Assembly (NCBI GenBank): GCA_963575745.1
Contig: CAUYUJ010003689.1
Span: forward strand, 1 to 64,000
Length of the DNA: 64,000 nucleotides
Source: Prorocentrum cordatum
Taxonomy: Eukaryota > Sar > Dinophyceae > Prorocentrales > Prorocentraceae
Reading direction: 5' to 3'
Shown: piece after piece, positions 18,555 through 28,247 of the stretch
Layout: every line of letters begins with the position of its first letter
Position numbering within the stretch: position 1 is the stretch's first letter
Position numbers and translations under genes: made by a program
Notes under the pieces: model-generated
Database searches by the model: none
Told to the model about the DNA's origin: nothing
What the model saw: the letters and a program-made list of their open reading frames with translations, nothing else

Positions 18555-18927
18555 AACCCAGGCCTCGGGCGCCACGGGGAAGGCGCGACGGCTTTTGCCG
18601 GTGGCGCCGCCGTGGGTTTCGGGGGGCCCGCGTCGGCCCCCCGGGGCCGCCAGGGAGGGCCCAGGACGAGGCACACGCTGCGGGGGAAGGGCCCGACAGC
18701 TCCGGTGCTCACAGACCGCCAACAGAGTCGGCATCGGAGGTCCTGGTCTCTGTGTTGGGGTGGGGCAGCTCAGGCTCCTTCGGAACCACCCTGGGGCAGA
18801 CTTTGGCAATCTTGAGGTCATCCCGAATCGGAGTTGGGCCCCCTGGCAGCAGAACAGGCGACTTCCCAGAGCACAATATTCCCGAACCAGTGCTTGCACC
18901 CAGGGGGTCCTACTTGTCTTCGACCCA
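18555..18927. other. GC-rich unique block before the 76-bp satellite
   Basis: Frames are open in all phases and one runs on into the satellite (18,518-19,495). The stretch at 18,555-18,720 is Arg/Gly/Pro-rich. No gene can be supported. Confidence 0.25.
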
Positions 18928-19550
18928 GACGCATGCGGACTGCGCCACGGGGACCTTCGGCGGAGCCCCTATGGGGCCACGAAGCGCTGTACTGGGTGGG
19001 AGAGACGCATGCGGACTGCGACACGGGGACCTTCGGCGAAGCCCCTATGGGGCCACGAAACGCTGTACTGGGTGGGAGAGACGCATGCGGACTGCGACAC
19101 GGGGACCTTCGGCGGGGCTCCATATGGGGCCACGAAGCGCTGTACTGGGTGGGGGAGACGCATGCGGACTGCGCCACGGGGACCTTCGGTGGGGCTCCAT
19201 ATGGGGCCACGAAGAGCTGTACTGGGTGAGGGAGACGCATGCGGACTCCGCCACGGGGACCGTCGGCGGAGCCCATGTGGGGCCACGAAACGCGGTACGG
19301 GGTGGGGGAGACGCATGCGGACTGCGCCACGGGGACCTCCGGTGGGGCTCCATATGGGGCCACGAAACGCTGTACTGGGTGAGGGAGACGCATGCGGACT
19401 GCGCCACGGGGACCTTCGGTGGGGCTCCATATGGGGCCACGAAGCGCTGTACTGGGTGGGGGAGACGCATGCGGACTGCGCCACGGGGGCCTTAGGTGGA
19501 CCTCCCTATGGGGCCACGAAGCGCCGTGCTGGGTGAGGGAGACGCATGTG
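18928..19550 (+). repeat. 76/77-bp satellite, eight units
   Basis: Units begin GACGCATGCGGACTGCG at 18,928, 19,004, 19,080, 19,157, 19,234, 19,310, 19,387 and 19,464, with a partial one at 19,541. Each contains CACGGGGACC, TATGGGGCCACGAA and CTGTACTGGGTG. Spacing is 76 or 77 bp. Because neither is a multiple of three the frame rotates between units, yet all three plus frames and at least two minus frames stay open for 140-325 codons. This argues for a satellite rather than a protein. Confidence 0.9.
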
Positions 19551-19950
19551 GTACACCCCACTGGGACCGGGGGGGGCACGGGAGGAGGAAGGAGGAGGAA
19601 ATGCGGGGACCGTCTTTTCAAAACGAGGACCCAACAACACAGGTTGGTTGTAACAAAAGGGAAGGTACCCCTCCAAAACATATTTGTTGCTTGTGTGGAA
19701 GAAGGAGCTGGTCGGTGCCGTTTTCGCCTTCGCTGCCTCTGTCAACGAGGCCACCCCAAGGGATGCTGACAGGAACAGTTTGAACAAGAGGAGTGGGTTT
19801 GCTCAAGTTTTGTTGTGCTGGTTTGCTCAAGTTTTGTGCTTGGGCCACCTCTCAGGTGTTTCCCTCGGGCGCTCCTCGTAAGTCTGGCCGCCACCAGTGC
19901 AACATGGGTTTCGCTTCTCAACTTCATTATCCTCCTGGCAAGACCTGGGT
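19551..19950 (+). other. Moderate-GC block with a possible exon
   Basis: Plus frame 19,684-19,881 reads WKKELVGAVFAFAASVNEAT and continues PRDADRNSLNK, protein-like with C/G-rich third positions. It then enters a 25-bp tandem duplication (TTTGCTCAAGTTTTGT twice). No family is recognised. Confidence 0.25.
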
Positions 19951-20110
19951 TAAGTTGGGCCTGTCCCTCTGCGGGGGGAATATCCCAAAAATAGTTTCAG
20001 GAATTGTCTGGGGACGATTTTTAAACATATATTTGACCATCGGGGGGTATTGTTTGACTATTCTTCATTTTTCGTCCAAAATCCCGCTGTAGGCGGACAG
20101 GCCCGACTTA
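19951..20110. mobile_element. Family A copy 3 (160 bp)
   Basis: Left end TAAGTTGGGCCTGTCCCTCT, right end GTAGGCGGACAGGCCCGACT, then TA. Internal GTCTGGGGACGATTTTT. Flanks AGACCTGGGT and AGACTTGCAT match at 7 of 10 positions, a decayed target duplication. Confidence 0.8.
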
Positions 20111-20304
20111 AGACTTGCATCGGAGTGAGCCGTCCCTGGCACAGAACAAGTCACGTGCTGAGTGCCCGGAAGCCCCACGCAGAGGGCCAGCCGGCCCCTC
20201 GAGCCCCAGCCCGGGTCCTCTCGTGGCGCCGTTCTGCGGCCCCCCCGCGCCCCGGGTGCGCAGGCGTGCTCTCGCGCAGAGGGCGTTGCGTCCGCCTGCG
20301 CGTC
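20111..20304. other. GC-rich unclassified
   Basis: About 190 bp with open frames on both strands. Nothing was recognised. Confidence 0.25.
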
Positions 20305-20470
20305 ATGCTCATGAGGAAACAAAAACACACACAGACACAATGAATCGTCGATTCCAAGGAAAATATGCGAAAATATCGGAAGTGGGGGGGGAAGACGAAA
20401 ATCCCCCAAATATGTGATGATATGGGGAATCCCGTTATTTGTGTTTATTTATGTGTGTGTCACAGGTCCC
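20305..20470. repeat. Family M copy 1
   Basis: AAACACACACAGACACAATG, then GAAGTGGGGGG, AAGACGAAAATCCCCCAAA and CCCGTTATTTGTGTTTAT. A homologous segment reaches the right edge of the window (63.87-64.00 kb). Confidence 0.65.
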
Positions 20471-20984
20471 CTTCAGTCATGCGTGCTTCGTCCGCATGGG
20501 CGCTTCGGGCACTCGTGGCGCCAGCTTGCTGCCATCGGCGCGCCGGTCTCCGCGGGAGCACTCACGCAGTGCACGCGCATGCTTCGGTGATCTCTGGCCC
20601 AGGTCCATTTCAAGCGCCCTCTACCGCAAGGGTCGCATTGCCTGCCTTCTTCCCTCCCTCCCCGGAGGCGGAGCGAAGCCTAGTCTACTTTCAAGGCCCT
20701 CCCGTTTCATGCCTATGGCTGCTTCTTCCCCTCGACGTGTAATGGTGCATCTGCATGGGTGCTTCTGCAGTCGGAGCCTGTGGTAAGGAAGTAGTCCGAG
20801 GCGGAGAGTTTCCATAGTTATCGCCTGGAAATCGAATTTCGGGGGCCTCGGCATGCGAGGGGCATGGATATATCTGGGGCCGCACGGGGAGGGGGGGGGA
20901 ATGCGTCCATATTACCGCCGCATGTCGAGGGCCCATGCCCACGCCGATGCACAACGCGATACCCGTACGCAAATCTACATTCCT
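20439..20984 (+). other. Unclassified; two overlapping plus frames
   Basis: Plus frames 20,439-20,786 (115 codons) and 20,365-20,742 (125 codons) overlap in different phases. Both look partly protein-like, and neither carries a recognisable domain. CAG at 20,463-20,465 could be an acceptor. Undecided. Confidence 0.25.
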
Positions 20985-21154
20985 CCCCCCTCCTCCCTCC
21001 TCCTCCTCCTCCTCCTCCTTCTGTCTCCGGTGGGTGCTGAACCCCCGACGGGATGGTTGTGAGCAGATCCTCGTCCCAGACGCAACGCTTGACCATAGCC
21101 ACCCTCGCATCGTTGCCTGGTCGGCCCACCTCCAGCCACAGACCTTTTCAAACC
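20985..21154 (+). other. (TCC)n followed by a possible exon
   Basis: A short TCC array (20,985-21,022) is followed by a plus frame reading RRDGCEQILVPDATLDHSHP and ending in A4. It has the array-then-coding-like layout seen elsewhere. No family is recognised. Confidence 0.3.
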
Positions 21155-21393
21155 TAAAGTCGGGCATGGCCCTCTACAGGAGGAGTATTCAGAAATAGTC
21201 AAAACATAGTCTGGGGACAAATTGTTGAATGTTGTTTGAGGATGGTTTTCTTATACATGTATATGTCTACATGTAAATCTATATTTATACATGTATATAT
21301 ATAAACATGTATACATTTATATACATGTATGTAATCATGAGAATGTTTGATTTTCCATCCAAGTTCCGCCTGTAGGGGGACACGCCCGACCTA
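21155..21393. mobile_element. Family A copy 4 (~239 bp)
   Basis: Left end TAAAGTCGGGCATGGCCCTC, right end TAGGGGGACACGCCCGACCT plus A. Internal TCAAAACATAGTCTGGGGAC. It is enlarged by an AT-rich stretch of ATACATGTATA palindromes (21,255-21,340). No clear flanking duplication. Confidence 0.8.
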
Positions 21394-21574
21394 ATTCCAT
21401 TGCTTTTGCTGGCCCGATGGCGCCGCAGGCGTGTCCGAGGGGCTGTCCGAGGGCCTTCTCTGCATCTTTGCCTCCAGCGGCGAGGTGGCCGCACCGCCGC
21501 GAGGCTTACAGAACCACGGCACGCTTCGTCGAATCCACCCCTGGCGCTGTAAAGTGGGGGCCCTTGCCAAGGGA

Positions 21575-21800
21575 CACCCTGCTTGCCTCCAGGGCGCCCT
21601 GGGCTTCTTGGGCTTCAATGGTTTTGCCATGGAGAGCGTGACGCAAGAAACACCCTGCTTGCCTCCAGGGTGCCCTGGGCTTCTTGGGCTTCAATGGTCT
21701 TGCCATGGAGAGCGTGACGCAAGAAACACCCTGCTCGCCTCCAGGGTGCCCTTGGCTTCTTGGGCTTCGATGGTTTTGCTATGGAGAGCGTGACGCTCCG
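21575..21800. repeat. Family H: 76-bp tandem repeat, three units
   Basis: CACCCTGCTTGCCTCCAGGG at 21,575, 21,651 and 21,727, each followed by CTTGGGCTTC, ATGGT, TTTGC and GAGAGCGTGACGC. A single diverged unit is at 52.99 kb, with the same downstream sequence there (GGTTTCTTGTGGTCGGGCCC, here at about 21,856). Confidence 0.85.
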
Positions 21801-21984
21801 ACGTCAAACATCGGCGGACGTCCTGGGGTCTCAAGGGTGGGTTTCTGGGGGAAGGTTTCTTGTGGTCGGGCCCCCACTGTAGGTTGGCGGACTGACCGAG
21901 CCGAAGCTTGCAGAGAACAATGCCGAAGCGTGGCTTGCACGAGGGGACGCAGGCACGCAGAACAACAATTCGGCAGAGACCTTA
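21801..21984. repeat. Sequence shared with 53.07-53.17 kb
   Basis: GGTTTCTTGTGGTCGGGCCC and nearby CACTGTAG match the region after the H unit at 53.1 kb, so H belongs to a larger dispersed repeat. Confidence 0.6.
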
Positions 21985-22130
21985 CACACATTCACACACA
22001 CACACACACGCACGCACGCACGCGCGCGCGCACGAACGCACGCAAACACACACACACAACACACGACACACGACACACAACACACACTCACACGACACAC
22101 ACACACCACACAACACACACACACGCGTTT
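21985..22130. repeat. (CA)n/(ACGC)n array
   Basis: CA dinucleotide run with ACGC, ACGACAC and AACAC variants. Confidence 0.9.
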
Positions 22131-22483
22131 TGGCGTTGCCGCCACGCGCGCAGCGGCGCGGCCCAGAAAGACGGGCGAAGAGACGCGCGCGGCCCGCCCA
22201 GGTCACGCGGCGTGGAGACTCTGGATCCGCCCACAGGGGATCGACAGCATCGCTCGCGGGGAGCAGGTCGGGGAAACGGCGCCCAGAGTTGTGCGCCGTG
22301 CAGGCGACAAGGATGACGCGATGTTTTGCGTCAGCGGCGCAGGTGGTCCTCAAGCGCGGGCAGCAGAGCGAAGTGCGAATCGCGATCGAGCGTTGTCGAA
22401 GGCACAGCGCACGAGACATCACACACTGTGAAGTGAAGCGGTTGGGGGTGTGCTAGAGGGACTGCATCCCCACAGGAGTCACA
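22131..22483. other. Unique block between CA arrays
   Basis: A plus frame ends CFASAAQVVLKRGQQSEVRI followed by AIERCRRHSAR, protein-like, with a stop at 22,456. An overlapping minus frame of similar length is also open. Undecided. Confidence 0.25.
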
Positions 22484-22495
22484 CACAAGCACACA

Positions 22496-22535
<40 letters not shown>

Positions 22536-22636
22536 CACACACACAAGCACACAGACACACACACACACACGCACACATACACACATACACACACACACGC
22601 ACACACACAAACACACAGACACACACACAGACACAG

Positions 22637-22667
<31 letters not shown>

Positions 22668-22695
22668 CACACACACACACGCACACACACACACT
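22484..22695. repeat. (CA)n array
   Basis: Long CA dinucleotide array with CGCA, AGCA, GACA and TACA variants. Confidence 0.9.
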
Positions 22696-22887
22696 GTTTT
22701 CGCGTCGGCGGCTGGGCAGAGGGCGACTGCTCCGGCGGAGTGGCAACAGGGGACACGCAGTATGCAACTTCAGGCCGCATTCCACGGAAGGAGGCTGAGG
22801 AGCCCCGGCGCGACAGGAAGAGAGGAAGCGGGGCCATTCAGAGCTGCTTGCTGCGGCGGGGGGAGCGCCGAGGGGGGGGGGAGCGGC

Positions 22888-22888
<1 letters not shown>

Positions 22889-22958
<70 letters not shown>

Positions 22959-22990
22959 GCACGCAGCAACGCACGCACACACGCACATCC
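22889..22990. repeat. (CA)n-(TA)n-(CA)n compound microsatellite
   Basis: CA run, about 16 perfect TA units (22,914-22,946), then CA/CGCA. The preceding 190 bp is GC-rich and unclassified. Confidence 0.95.
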
Positions 22991-23008
22991 TGGGCCTCAC
23001 GCGCCGCA

Positions 23009-23093
23009 GATGTGCTCTTGCAGCTCGTTGCCCGGGCTCCCCGGCCAGGAGAGCAGCAACGACGTGCTCGACAGCTTCCTCGCGTCGCTCTGA
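23009..23093 (+). CDS. Possible terminal exon, unknown
   Basis: The plus frame reads MCSCSSLPGLPGQESSNDVL and DSFLASL then TGA. 25 of 27 codons end in C or G, far above the surroundings. CGCCGCAG just before the ATG could serve as a 3' splice site. It is short and follows a microsatellite, so support is codon bias only. Confidence 0.3.
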
Positions 23094-23170
23094 CGTGCAG
23101 GCCGCAGAGACGCGCCGCTTCTTCCACCAGTCGAGGGGGGCCGAGGGAGAAAGACCTGCGTTGATGTAAC

Positions 23171-23312
23171 CTTCCGAGGGTCCGCGTAGATCCCCTGGAA
23201 CGGTGCCAGGCCCCCCTGGCGGCGCTTCGGGCGCCGCCCTCTGACGCGCCCCGCGCGCCATGGCTGGGGATCCAGCGTCAGACGCCAGAGCTCCGCGCGG
23301 ACCCTCGGAAGC
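23171..23312. mobile_element. Family F copy 1: GC-rich fold-back
   Basis: Ends CTTCCGAGGGTCCGCG and CGCGGACCCTCGGAAG are exact complements. Inside are CTGGCGGCGC, GGCGCCGCC and GCGCGCC palindromes. Related elements are at 27.48 and 42.98 kb. Confidence 0.75.
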
Positions 23313-24339
23313 TTTTGTTTCGTCATGTCTTTCTCCAGGGATTGGTATCGCTCGGACGTGTGCATTTTTCCTTCGGCGAGGACCATCGAAGAGCATCCTT
23401 GATCATTTCGCAACAAAAAAAACACGCACGAAACCGACAAAAGCACAGGACATGGACGTTCGAGCGATGGCCAGAAGGGGGGGGTCGCGCTTCCATCCTC
23501 CTCTCGTGTTCGCCGTTGCCTGCTCGTCGGCGTCGACCCGGCCGGCGGCCCGCTGCACGCCGTCCACTCCGCAGGCCCAGGAGGCGCCCTGGCGGCTCGC
23601 TGCCCGGCTCCCGCTCCGCACCCTGCAGAGTTGACGCCCGCGTTGGCAACATGCCGTGCGTGCGCCGCGGGCTGGGCCCCAGCCCACGACCCGTTTGCAG
23701 GGCCCATGCCGATTCCTCCGGTGCGATTCGGTTCGATGTCGGTGGCTTCCGCCTCCGACTCGACTCGGCTTCGGGGTCCGAGTTGCGCGCCGATTTCTCC
23801 ATGGAGGCCCACCAGCCTGCCGCTTTTTCCCGCCGAGGCGGCTCCTCCCGACTCGTCTGCCGATTTCCGCCGGTTCGATTCATGTCGATCGCCGATCCGA
23901 ATTCTCGAATCGATTCTGGACTCTCCGGCGTCGGGATGCCGCGAAGACCGAAGCGATTCAGCATTTTGTTCGATTGGCGCGGATTCGCACGCACATCGTG
24001 GAGCCGCTTGCCTCGTTGGAGCTCGCGAGCGACAGTCCATTCGAGGCCTGGGCAGCGTCCCGCATCCCTGCCTCGAGGCCATGTCCGTCGTGAGGTCAGG
24101 CGCCCCCTTCTACAGCTCCTGGGGCGCAGTCTTACCGGATCGTAGCAACGCCGTTCTACTCCCTCGAATCGTGGCCGAACGCCTCGTTCTCCACCTCTTC
24201 CTCCTGTTTCTCCCTGTCTTCCCCACCTCTCGCCCCCGCCCTGCTCCTCCGCTCCCTTCTCCTCCTCCCCATCCGCTCCCTCCGCTCCCTCCGCTCCCTC
24301 CGCTCCCTTCTCCCCCCATTCCCTTCATTGGCGCCGCAC
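23313..24339. other. ~1 kb complex DNA, long open frames on both strands
   Basis: The minus frame 22,997-24,082 (361 codons) and plus frames 23,315-24,145 and 23,631-24,581 are all open, helped by frequent CGATTC/CGAATC motifs that avoid stops in several phases. No domain is recognised on either strand and none has a clear third-position bias, so I do not call a gene. If one is real it is the longest non-repetitive frame in the window. Confidence 0.25.
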
Positions 24340-24500
24340 ATTCATCCTCCTCCTCACCCTCCACTCCCGCCCCTCCTCCCCGTTTTCACACCCCTTCGCT
24401 CCCTCCTCTTCCTCCTCCTCCTCCTCATCCTCCTCCTCCTCCTCATCCTCATCCTGCTCCTCCTCCACCTCCTCCTCCTCTTCCTCCTCCTCTTCAGCCT
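24340..24500. repeat. (TCC)n array
   Basis: TCC with TCA variants, preceded by CTCCCTCCG units from about 24,265. Confidence 0.85.
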
Positions 24501-24954
24501 TGGCGGAGGAGGATGCTCACGAGAGGCGCTGGGCCGATTGGCCCAGCACCTCCTCTCGGCTGCCACTTCGAGCCCGCCTGAGGATCTCGGGCGTCGCTGG
24601 CCAGAGCCAGCGCGCATCAGTCTTCACCGCGGAGACAGCGACGCTGATGAGGCGCATCTGGGAGCCTGCTCCATATCTGTCTTGTCAGAGGGTGGGGTCG
24701 GTGGTTGGGCCCTGTGTTGCGGTTGTCCCGAGTCTGTACCCGCCCCGCCCTACCCTGTGATGCCTGGCTGGACTTCGCCCGTCGTGTCCTCTTATGCGTT
24801 GCTGGTTGGGGCCAGCACGCTGCTCCCCTCGCCGCGGTGGCAGCGGCACTGTGCAGACATGTGGGGGAATGCCCCTGCTTGTCAGTGTGCGTGGAGGAGT
24901 CGTGGGTCGGGTCCTCTACCAGGGTTGCCCCGAGACAGCACCCTCCGTGTCTAG
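24501..24954 (+). other. Unclassified, plus-open
   Basis: Two overlapping plus frames are open (24,328-24,954 and 24,500-24,760). Neither is recognisable. Confidence 0.25.
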
Positions 24955-25050
24955 CCTAGAACGGTCCCGTTCTTGGCTAGAACGGGGCCGTTCTAGTCCA
25001 GAACGGCCCCTCCTGGTGGCGCCAGGCAGGCCTTTGTGCGCGGGTATAAA
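24955..25050 (+). promoter_or_regulatory. Palindrome cluster followed by TATAAA
   Basis: AGAACGGTCCCGTTCT (24,958-24,973), CTAGAACGGGGCCGTTCTAG (24,977-24,996, perfect palindrome) and a half site CAGAACGG (about 25,000). TATAAA follows at 25,045, between GGCAGGC and GCCTGCC arms. This resembles paired binding sites upstream of a TATA box. No gene start is identified downstream, where there is a TCC array. Confidence 0.4.
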
Positions 25051-25119
25051 CTTCGTGCCTGCCTCTTAGAGCTCCCCTGAGGTGGCGCGCGGGCTGCATG
25101 CTGCGCCGCGGCCAACACA

Positions 25120-25260
25120 TCATCCTCCTCCTTTGCTTCCTCCGCCTCCTCCTTCCTCCTCCTCCTCCTCCTCCTCCTTCCTCCTGCTGCTGCTCCTCCT
25201 CCTCCTCCTACTCCTCCCCCTCCTCCCCCCTCCTCCTCCTCCTTGCCCTCCCCTTCTCGC
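25120..25260. repeat. (TCC)n array
   Basis: TCC with TGC variants, about 70 bp after the TATAAA. Confidence 0.85.
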
Positions 25261-25686
25261 CCTTGCCAGGGAAGCCCGCAAAAAGTGGCGGGCGGCGGGC
25301 GTCACGGCCCCCCTCTCTCCCCGCCCCGGCCCCCCCCTCCCCCCTCCCCGGCCCCCCCCTCCCCCGGCGCCCCTCTCCGCGTCGCCTCCTCGCCCTCCGC
25401 GCCCCCCTCTGGCCGTCCTTCCTTGGCCCTCGCTTCGCCTCGCTCCTCGGGCCCTCCGCCGCCTCCGGCGGGCCTGGCGCCGGGGGGCTGGCGCTCGACT
25501 CCCGCCCGCGCCCGAGCAAGAAGCTCGTCTCCCCCACCTCTTCGTCGCCCACCCCCTGCGTCTCGCGTGCCAGTCTCGGCATGCCCCCCCACCCCCCCCG
25601 CTTGCTTCGGGCCCCTTGCTGAGGCGGCCGCACCCCTCTTGCTCCACCTGCGCGGCCACGCCGCGTGCCCGAGGCAGGGCCAGGCG
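25261..25686. other. Very GC-rich block
   Basis: Pro/Arg/Ala/Gly frames are open in at least four phases (for example plus 25,082-25,810 and minus 25,120-25,698). GCCCCCC runs suggest decayed repeat. No gene can be supported. Confidence 0.25.
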
Positions 25687-25854
25687 TAAGTCGGGCATGC
25701 CCCTCTACATGAGGAGTAAGGAGTATTCCCAAAGAGTAAAACGAAACATAGTCTGGGGACGATGTACCCAATATTATTGTCATTTGTTGCATATGTTGGG
25801 GCTCTTTTAAATTTTCGCCCCAAAATCCGCCTGTAGGAGGACATGCCCGACCGA
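25687..25854. mobile_element. Family A copy 5 (~167 bp) with target-site duplication
   Basis: Left end TAAGTCGGGCATGCCCCTCT, right end CTGTAGGAGGACATGCCCGA, then CCGA. Internal ACATAGTCTGGGGACGATG. Flanks GGGCCAGGCG and AGGCCAGGCA share the 8 bp GGCCAGGC. This and A1 are the best evidence for transposition. Confidence 0.85.
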
Positions 25855-26320
25855 AGGCCAGGCACGCAGGGGCGTGTCTGGCACCCCGGGCCACGGAGGG
25901 AGAGGCGGCCGCCAACGCCTCCCGCGCACCCGCCTGCTTCCTGGGACAGCATGGCCCGTGGGCTGCCCCGGCACGCCCCTTGTGAAACGCAGCGCGTGCC
26001 GTGTTCATAAGCGTCTGTGTCGACATGCTGCGTGTTGGTTCGGCACGTGTTGGGCCACTCTTGGGCGTCCGGTTCGCGCAAGGCCTTCGCTTTCAGTCCA
26101 CGTTTTCAGCTTCGTGTCAGCACGCTACGGCTTGCGCGTTGCATATCGGAGAAGGTGAGTATCATGGCCCCCCTGCCTCCTCCCCTGGAGGAAGGGCGCC
26201 GGTTGTCTCAGCTTACCGATGGGTCGTCATTATGTGGCCTTCATGGGAAGGCTCTCTTAGAGGCCGATGGGCCCCCATGGGGGGAGGGAGGGAAAAAGAA
26301 AGGGGGGAACGAGGAGGAAA
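25855..26320 (+). other. Unique block with splice-like signals
   Basis: A short plus segment reads LRVSTLRLARCISEK between CGTTTTCAG (to 26,109) and GAGAAG|GTGAGT (donor at 26,155), a good GT donor match. Frames are open in two phases. It could be an internal exon of about 46 bp. No family is recognised. Confidence 0.3.
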
Positions 26321-26690
26321 AGGAAGAGCTGGAGGAGGAGGAGGAGGAGGAGGAGGAGGAGGAGGAGGTGGAGGAAGAGGAGGAGGAGGAGGAGAAGGAG
26401 GAGTAGGAGGAGACGGAGAGGAGGAAGAAGAGGAGGAGGGCAAGGAGGCGGAGGATGAGGATGAGGTTGGGGAGGAGAAGGAGGAGGAGGAGGAGGAGGA
26501 GGGAGGAATTAGAGGAGGAGGGAGAGGAGGAAGAGGAGGAAGAGGAGGAAGAGGAGCAGGAGGATGAGGAGGAGGGAGGAAGAGGAGGAGGAGGAAGAGG
26601 AGCAGGAGGAGGAGGAGGAGGAAGAGGAGCAGGAGGAGGAGGAGGAGAGGAGGAGGAGGAGGAGGAGGGAGGGAAGGAGGAGGAGGCTGT
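26321..26690. repeat. (GGA)n/(GAA) array
   Basis: Purine array on plus with GGAAGAGG and GGAGCAGG variants. Confidence 0.9.
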
Positions 26691-27093
26691 CTGGCTGGCG
26701 TTCCCCCGCTGGGGCGGCATGCGGAGACCTCGGGCGTTCTCCCATTTCTACAGGGGGCAGCGGGCCCAGGGGAGGGCGACGCAAGCGACCGTGCAGCGAC
26801 CAGGCGGAGGCCCTCTGCTGGAACCCTTCGACTGGTTGACAGCTAGACGGGCGACTCGCCCTGGTCGCATGGAGTGGGGCGGACCAAGAGGGGCCGTCGA
26901 CAGCGCACGGTTGCCCGCGCTTGGGGCTCAGCCCCACTCCCCGAACGCTGCACCTGTCAGCGCACGGCGAGGAGACGCAAGTGCGAGACTCCGGCAATGG
27001 GGGAGGAGCCATCCCTGGGGGAGGAGGCATCCCTGGGGGAGGAGGCAAGTGCGCGCACGGAGCCACCCTGGGGGAGGAGGCATCCCTTGTTGA
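26455..27093 (+). CDS. Open frame: acidic repeat tract then coding-like tail
   Basis: A 212-codon plus frame. Residues 1-78 are Arg then Glu/Gly from the GGA array. From 26,690 it reads VWLAFPRWGGMRRPRAFSHF, continues through EPFDWLTARRATRPGRMEWG, and ends in a short Trp-Gly-Arg repeat (CATCCCTGGGGGAGGAGG three times) with a stop at 27,093. Third positions in 26,690-26,900 are strongly G/C. No domain is recognised. The array may be intron or coded tract. Confidence 0.3.
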   Translation: MRMRLGRRRRRRRRRREELEEEGEEEEEEEEEEEQEDEEEGGRGGGGRGAGGGGGGRGAGGGGGEEEEEEEGGKEEEAVWLAFPRWGGMRRPRAFSHFYRGQRAQGRATQATVQRPGGGPLLEPFDWLTARRATRPGRMEWGGPRGAVDSARLPALGAQPHSPNAAPVSARRGDASARLRQWGRSHPWGRRHPWGRRQVRARSHPGGGGIPC

Positions 27094-27159
27094 GCCCGCG
27101 CCCCAAACCCGGCCCAGCCCAGCACCAACCAGCGCGGCTGCTGGAGGCAGGACGAAGGA

Positions 27160-27296
27160 GGAATATTGAGGAGGAGGAAGAGGAGAAGGAGGAGGAGGAG
27201 GGACTCCCTCTCCCTCCCTTTTTCTCCCTCCCTCCCTTGTCTTCTCCCCCCTCCCTCTTCACTCAGGACTTGGCCCTTCCCAACTTCACCCCCCCC

Positions 27297-27328
<32 letters not shown>

Positions 27329-27477
27329 CTCCTCCTCCTCCTCCTCCTCCTCCTCCTCCTCCCTCTCCTCCTCTTCCCCTTCCCCTTGATCCCTCTGCTC
27401 CTTTCGAAAAAAAAGAGAGATAAAGAGAGATAGAGAGAGAGAGAGAGGAACAAAAACCGAAAACACTTAATACACAT
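27160..27477. repeat. GGA, TCC and GAGA arrays
   Basis: GGA patch (27,160-27,205), pyrimidine stretch with TCC array (27,290-27,395), A run, then GAGA dinucleotides (27,415-27,450). Confidence 0.85.
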
Positions 27478-27625
27478 GCATTTTCGGGGCTCCGCGCGGA
27501 TTTCTCGGACCCGCGCTGGGACCCCCTGGCGGCGCCCGGGGCGCCGCCCCTGGCGCGCCCCGCGCCGCGTGGGGGGGGATCCAGCGCAGATCCACAAAAT
27601 CCGCCCGGGGCGCCGAAGGTTTATG
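27478..27625. mobile_element. Family F copy 2: GC-rich fold-back
   Basis: CGGGGCTCCGCGCGGATTTC at the left. CTGGCGGCGCCCGGGGCGCC and GGCGCGCC inside. ATCCGCCCGGGGCGCCGAAG at the right. It is more decayed than F1 and F3. Confidence 0.6.
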
Positions 27626-27899
27626 TTTATGCCGATGTCGTTCATCTGCTCACTCCCTCTCCTCCTTGGGAGTCCTTGGGGGGGCGCAGAAGGGCCGCCT
27701 TGTAACGCGAGCGCGCTGGGGAGGGCCCGTCGGTTTCGAGTCACCGAGTTTCGGGGGTTTGGGGGTTCCGCTGCGTCGAAGCGTTTTAGGTTTTCGAGGC
27801 GTTCGAGGATCGAGACTTCTCGACGCATCGAACCATCGAAAGCCCGAGCAACCTCCTGAAATTCCAAGCATCCCAGATGTTGTCAAAGTAGACGGGGTC
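27626..27899. other. Unclassified with TCGA-rich motifs
   Basis: Many TTCGAG/TCGAAG motifs keep both strands open. No gene is seen. Confidence 0.25.
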
Positions 27900-28050
27900 G
27901 GAGGATGGCGCCGCATCGCGAATGCATCGACGATGCGCTCGATATTGAGCCCGACGTTCTCCACCCCGCTGTCGCCGGCATCGCCGACGTCACCGATACA
28001 CCGCCTATGCATCGGCGAAGCGGTGCAATTCTCCAGTCCACTCTACTCGG
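27900..28050. repeat. Family R copy 2
   Basis: GCCGCATCGCGAATGCATCG, GATGCGC, GAGCCCGACG and CTATGCATCGGCGAAGCGG repeat the R1 plan with divergence. Confidence 0.55.
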
Positions 28051-28067
28051 AACCCGCATTAGGAGTC

Positions 28068-28247
28068 AGCATCGTTCAACCGATCCCAATACCCATCCCC
28101 ATCCCGATACCCACCACCCCACCACCCCAGTTGGGGATCTGCCCTTCGAAACCCGACGGGGACAGCCCGCACCCCCATGTAGGGGGCAAATCGGCCAGTA
28201 GGGCTCAGGCCACGCCAGTGGGGTTAGGGATCGGCCAGGCGATCGCA
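28068..28247. mobile_element. Family Q copy 2
   Basis: AGCATCGTTCAACCGATCCC at the left, GGGATCGGCCAGGCGATCGC at the right (imperfect inverted pair). Middle CCAGTTGGGGATCTGCCC and GGGGCAAATCGGCCAGT match Q1. Confidence 0.7.

Noticed and set aside
18928-19550. CRISPR-like array
   Set aside because: The units are contiguous 76/77-bp repeats without unique spacers, and the DNA is eukaryotic in character.
22997-24082. 361-codon minus-strand gene
   Set aside because: Plus strand is equally open over the same DNA, with no codon bias, no domain, and frequent TCGA motifs that avoid stops. Kept as unclassified.
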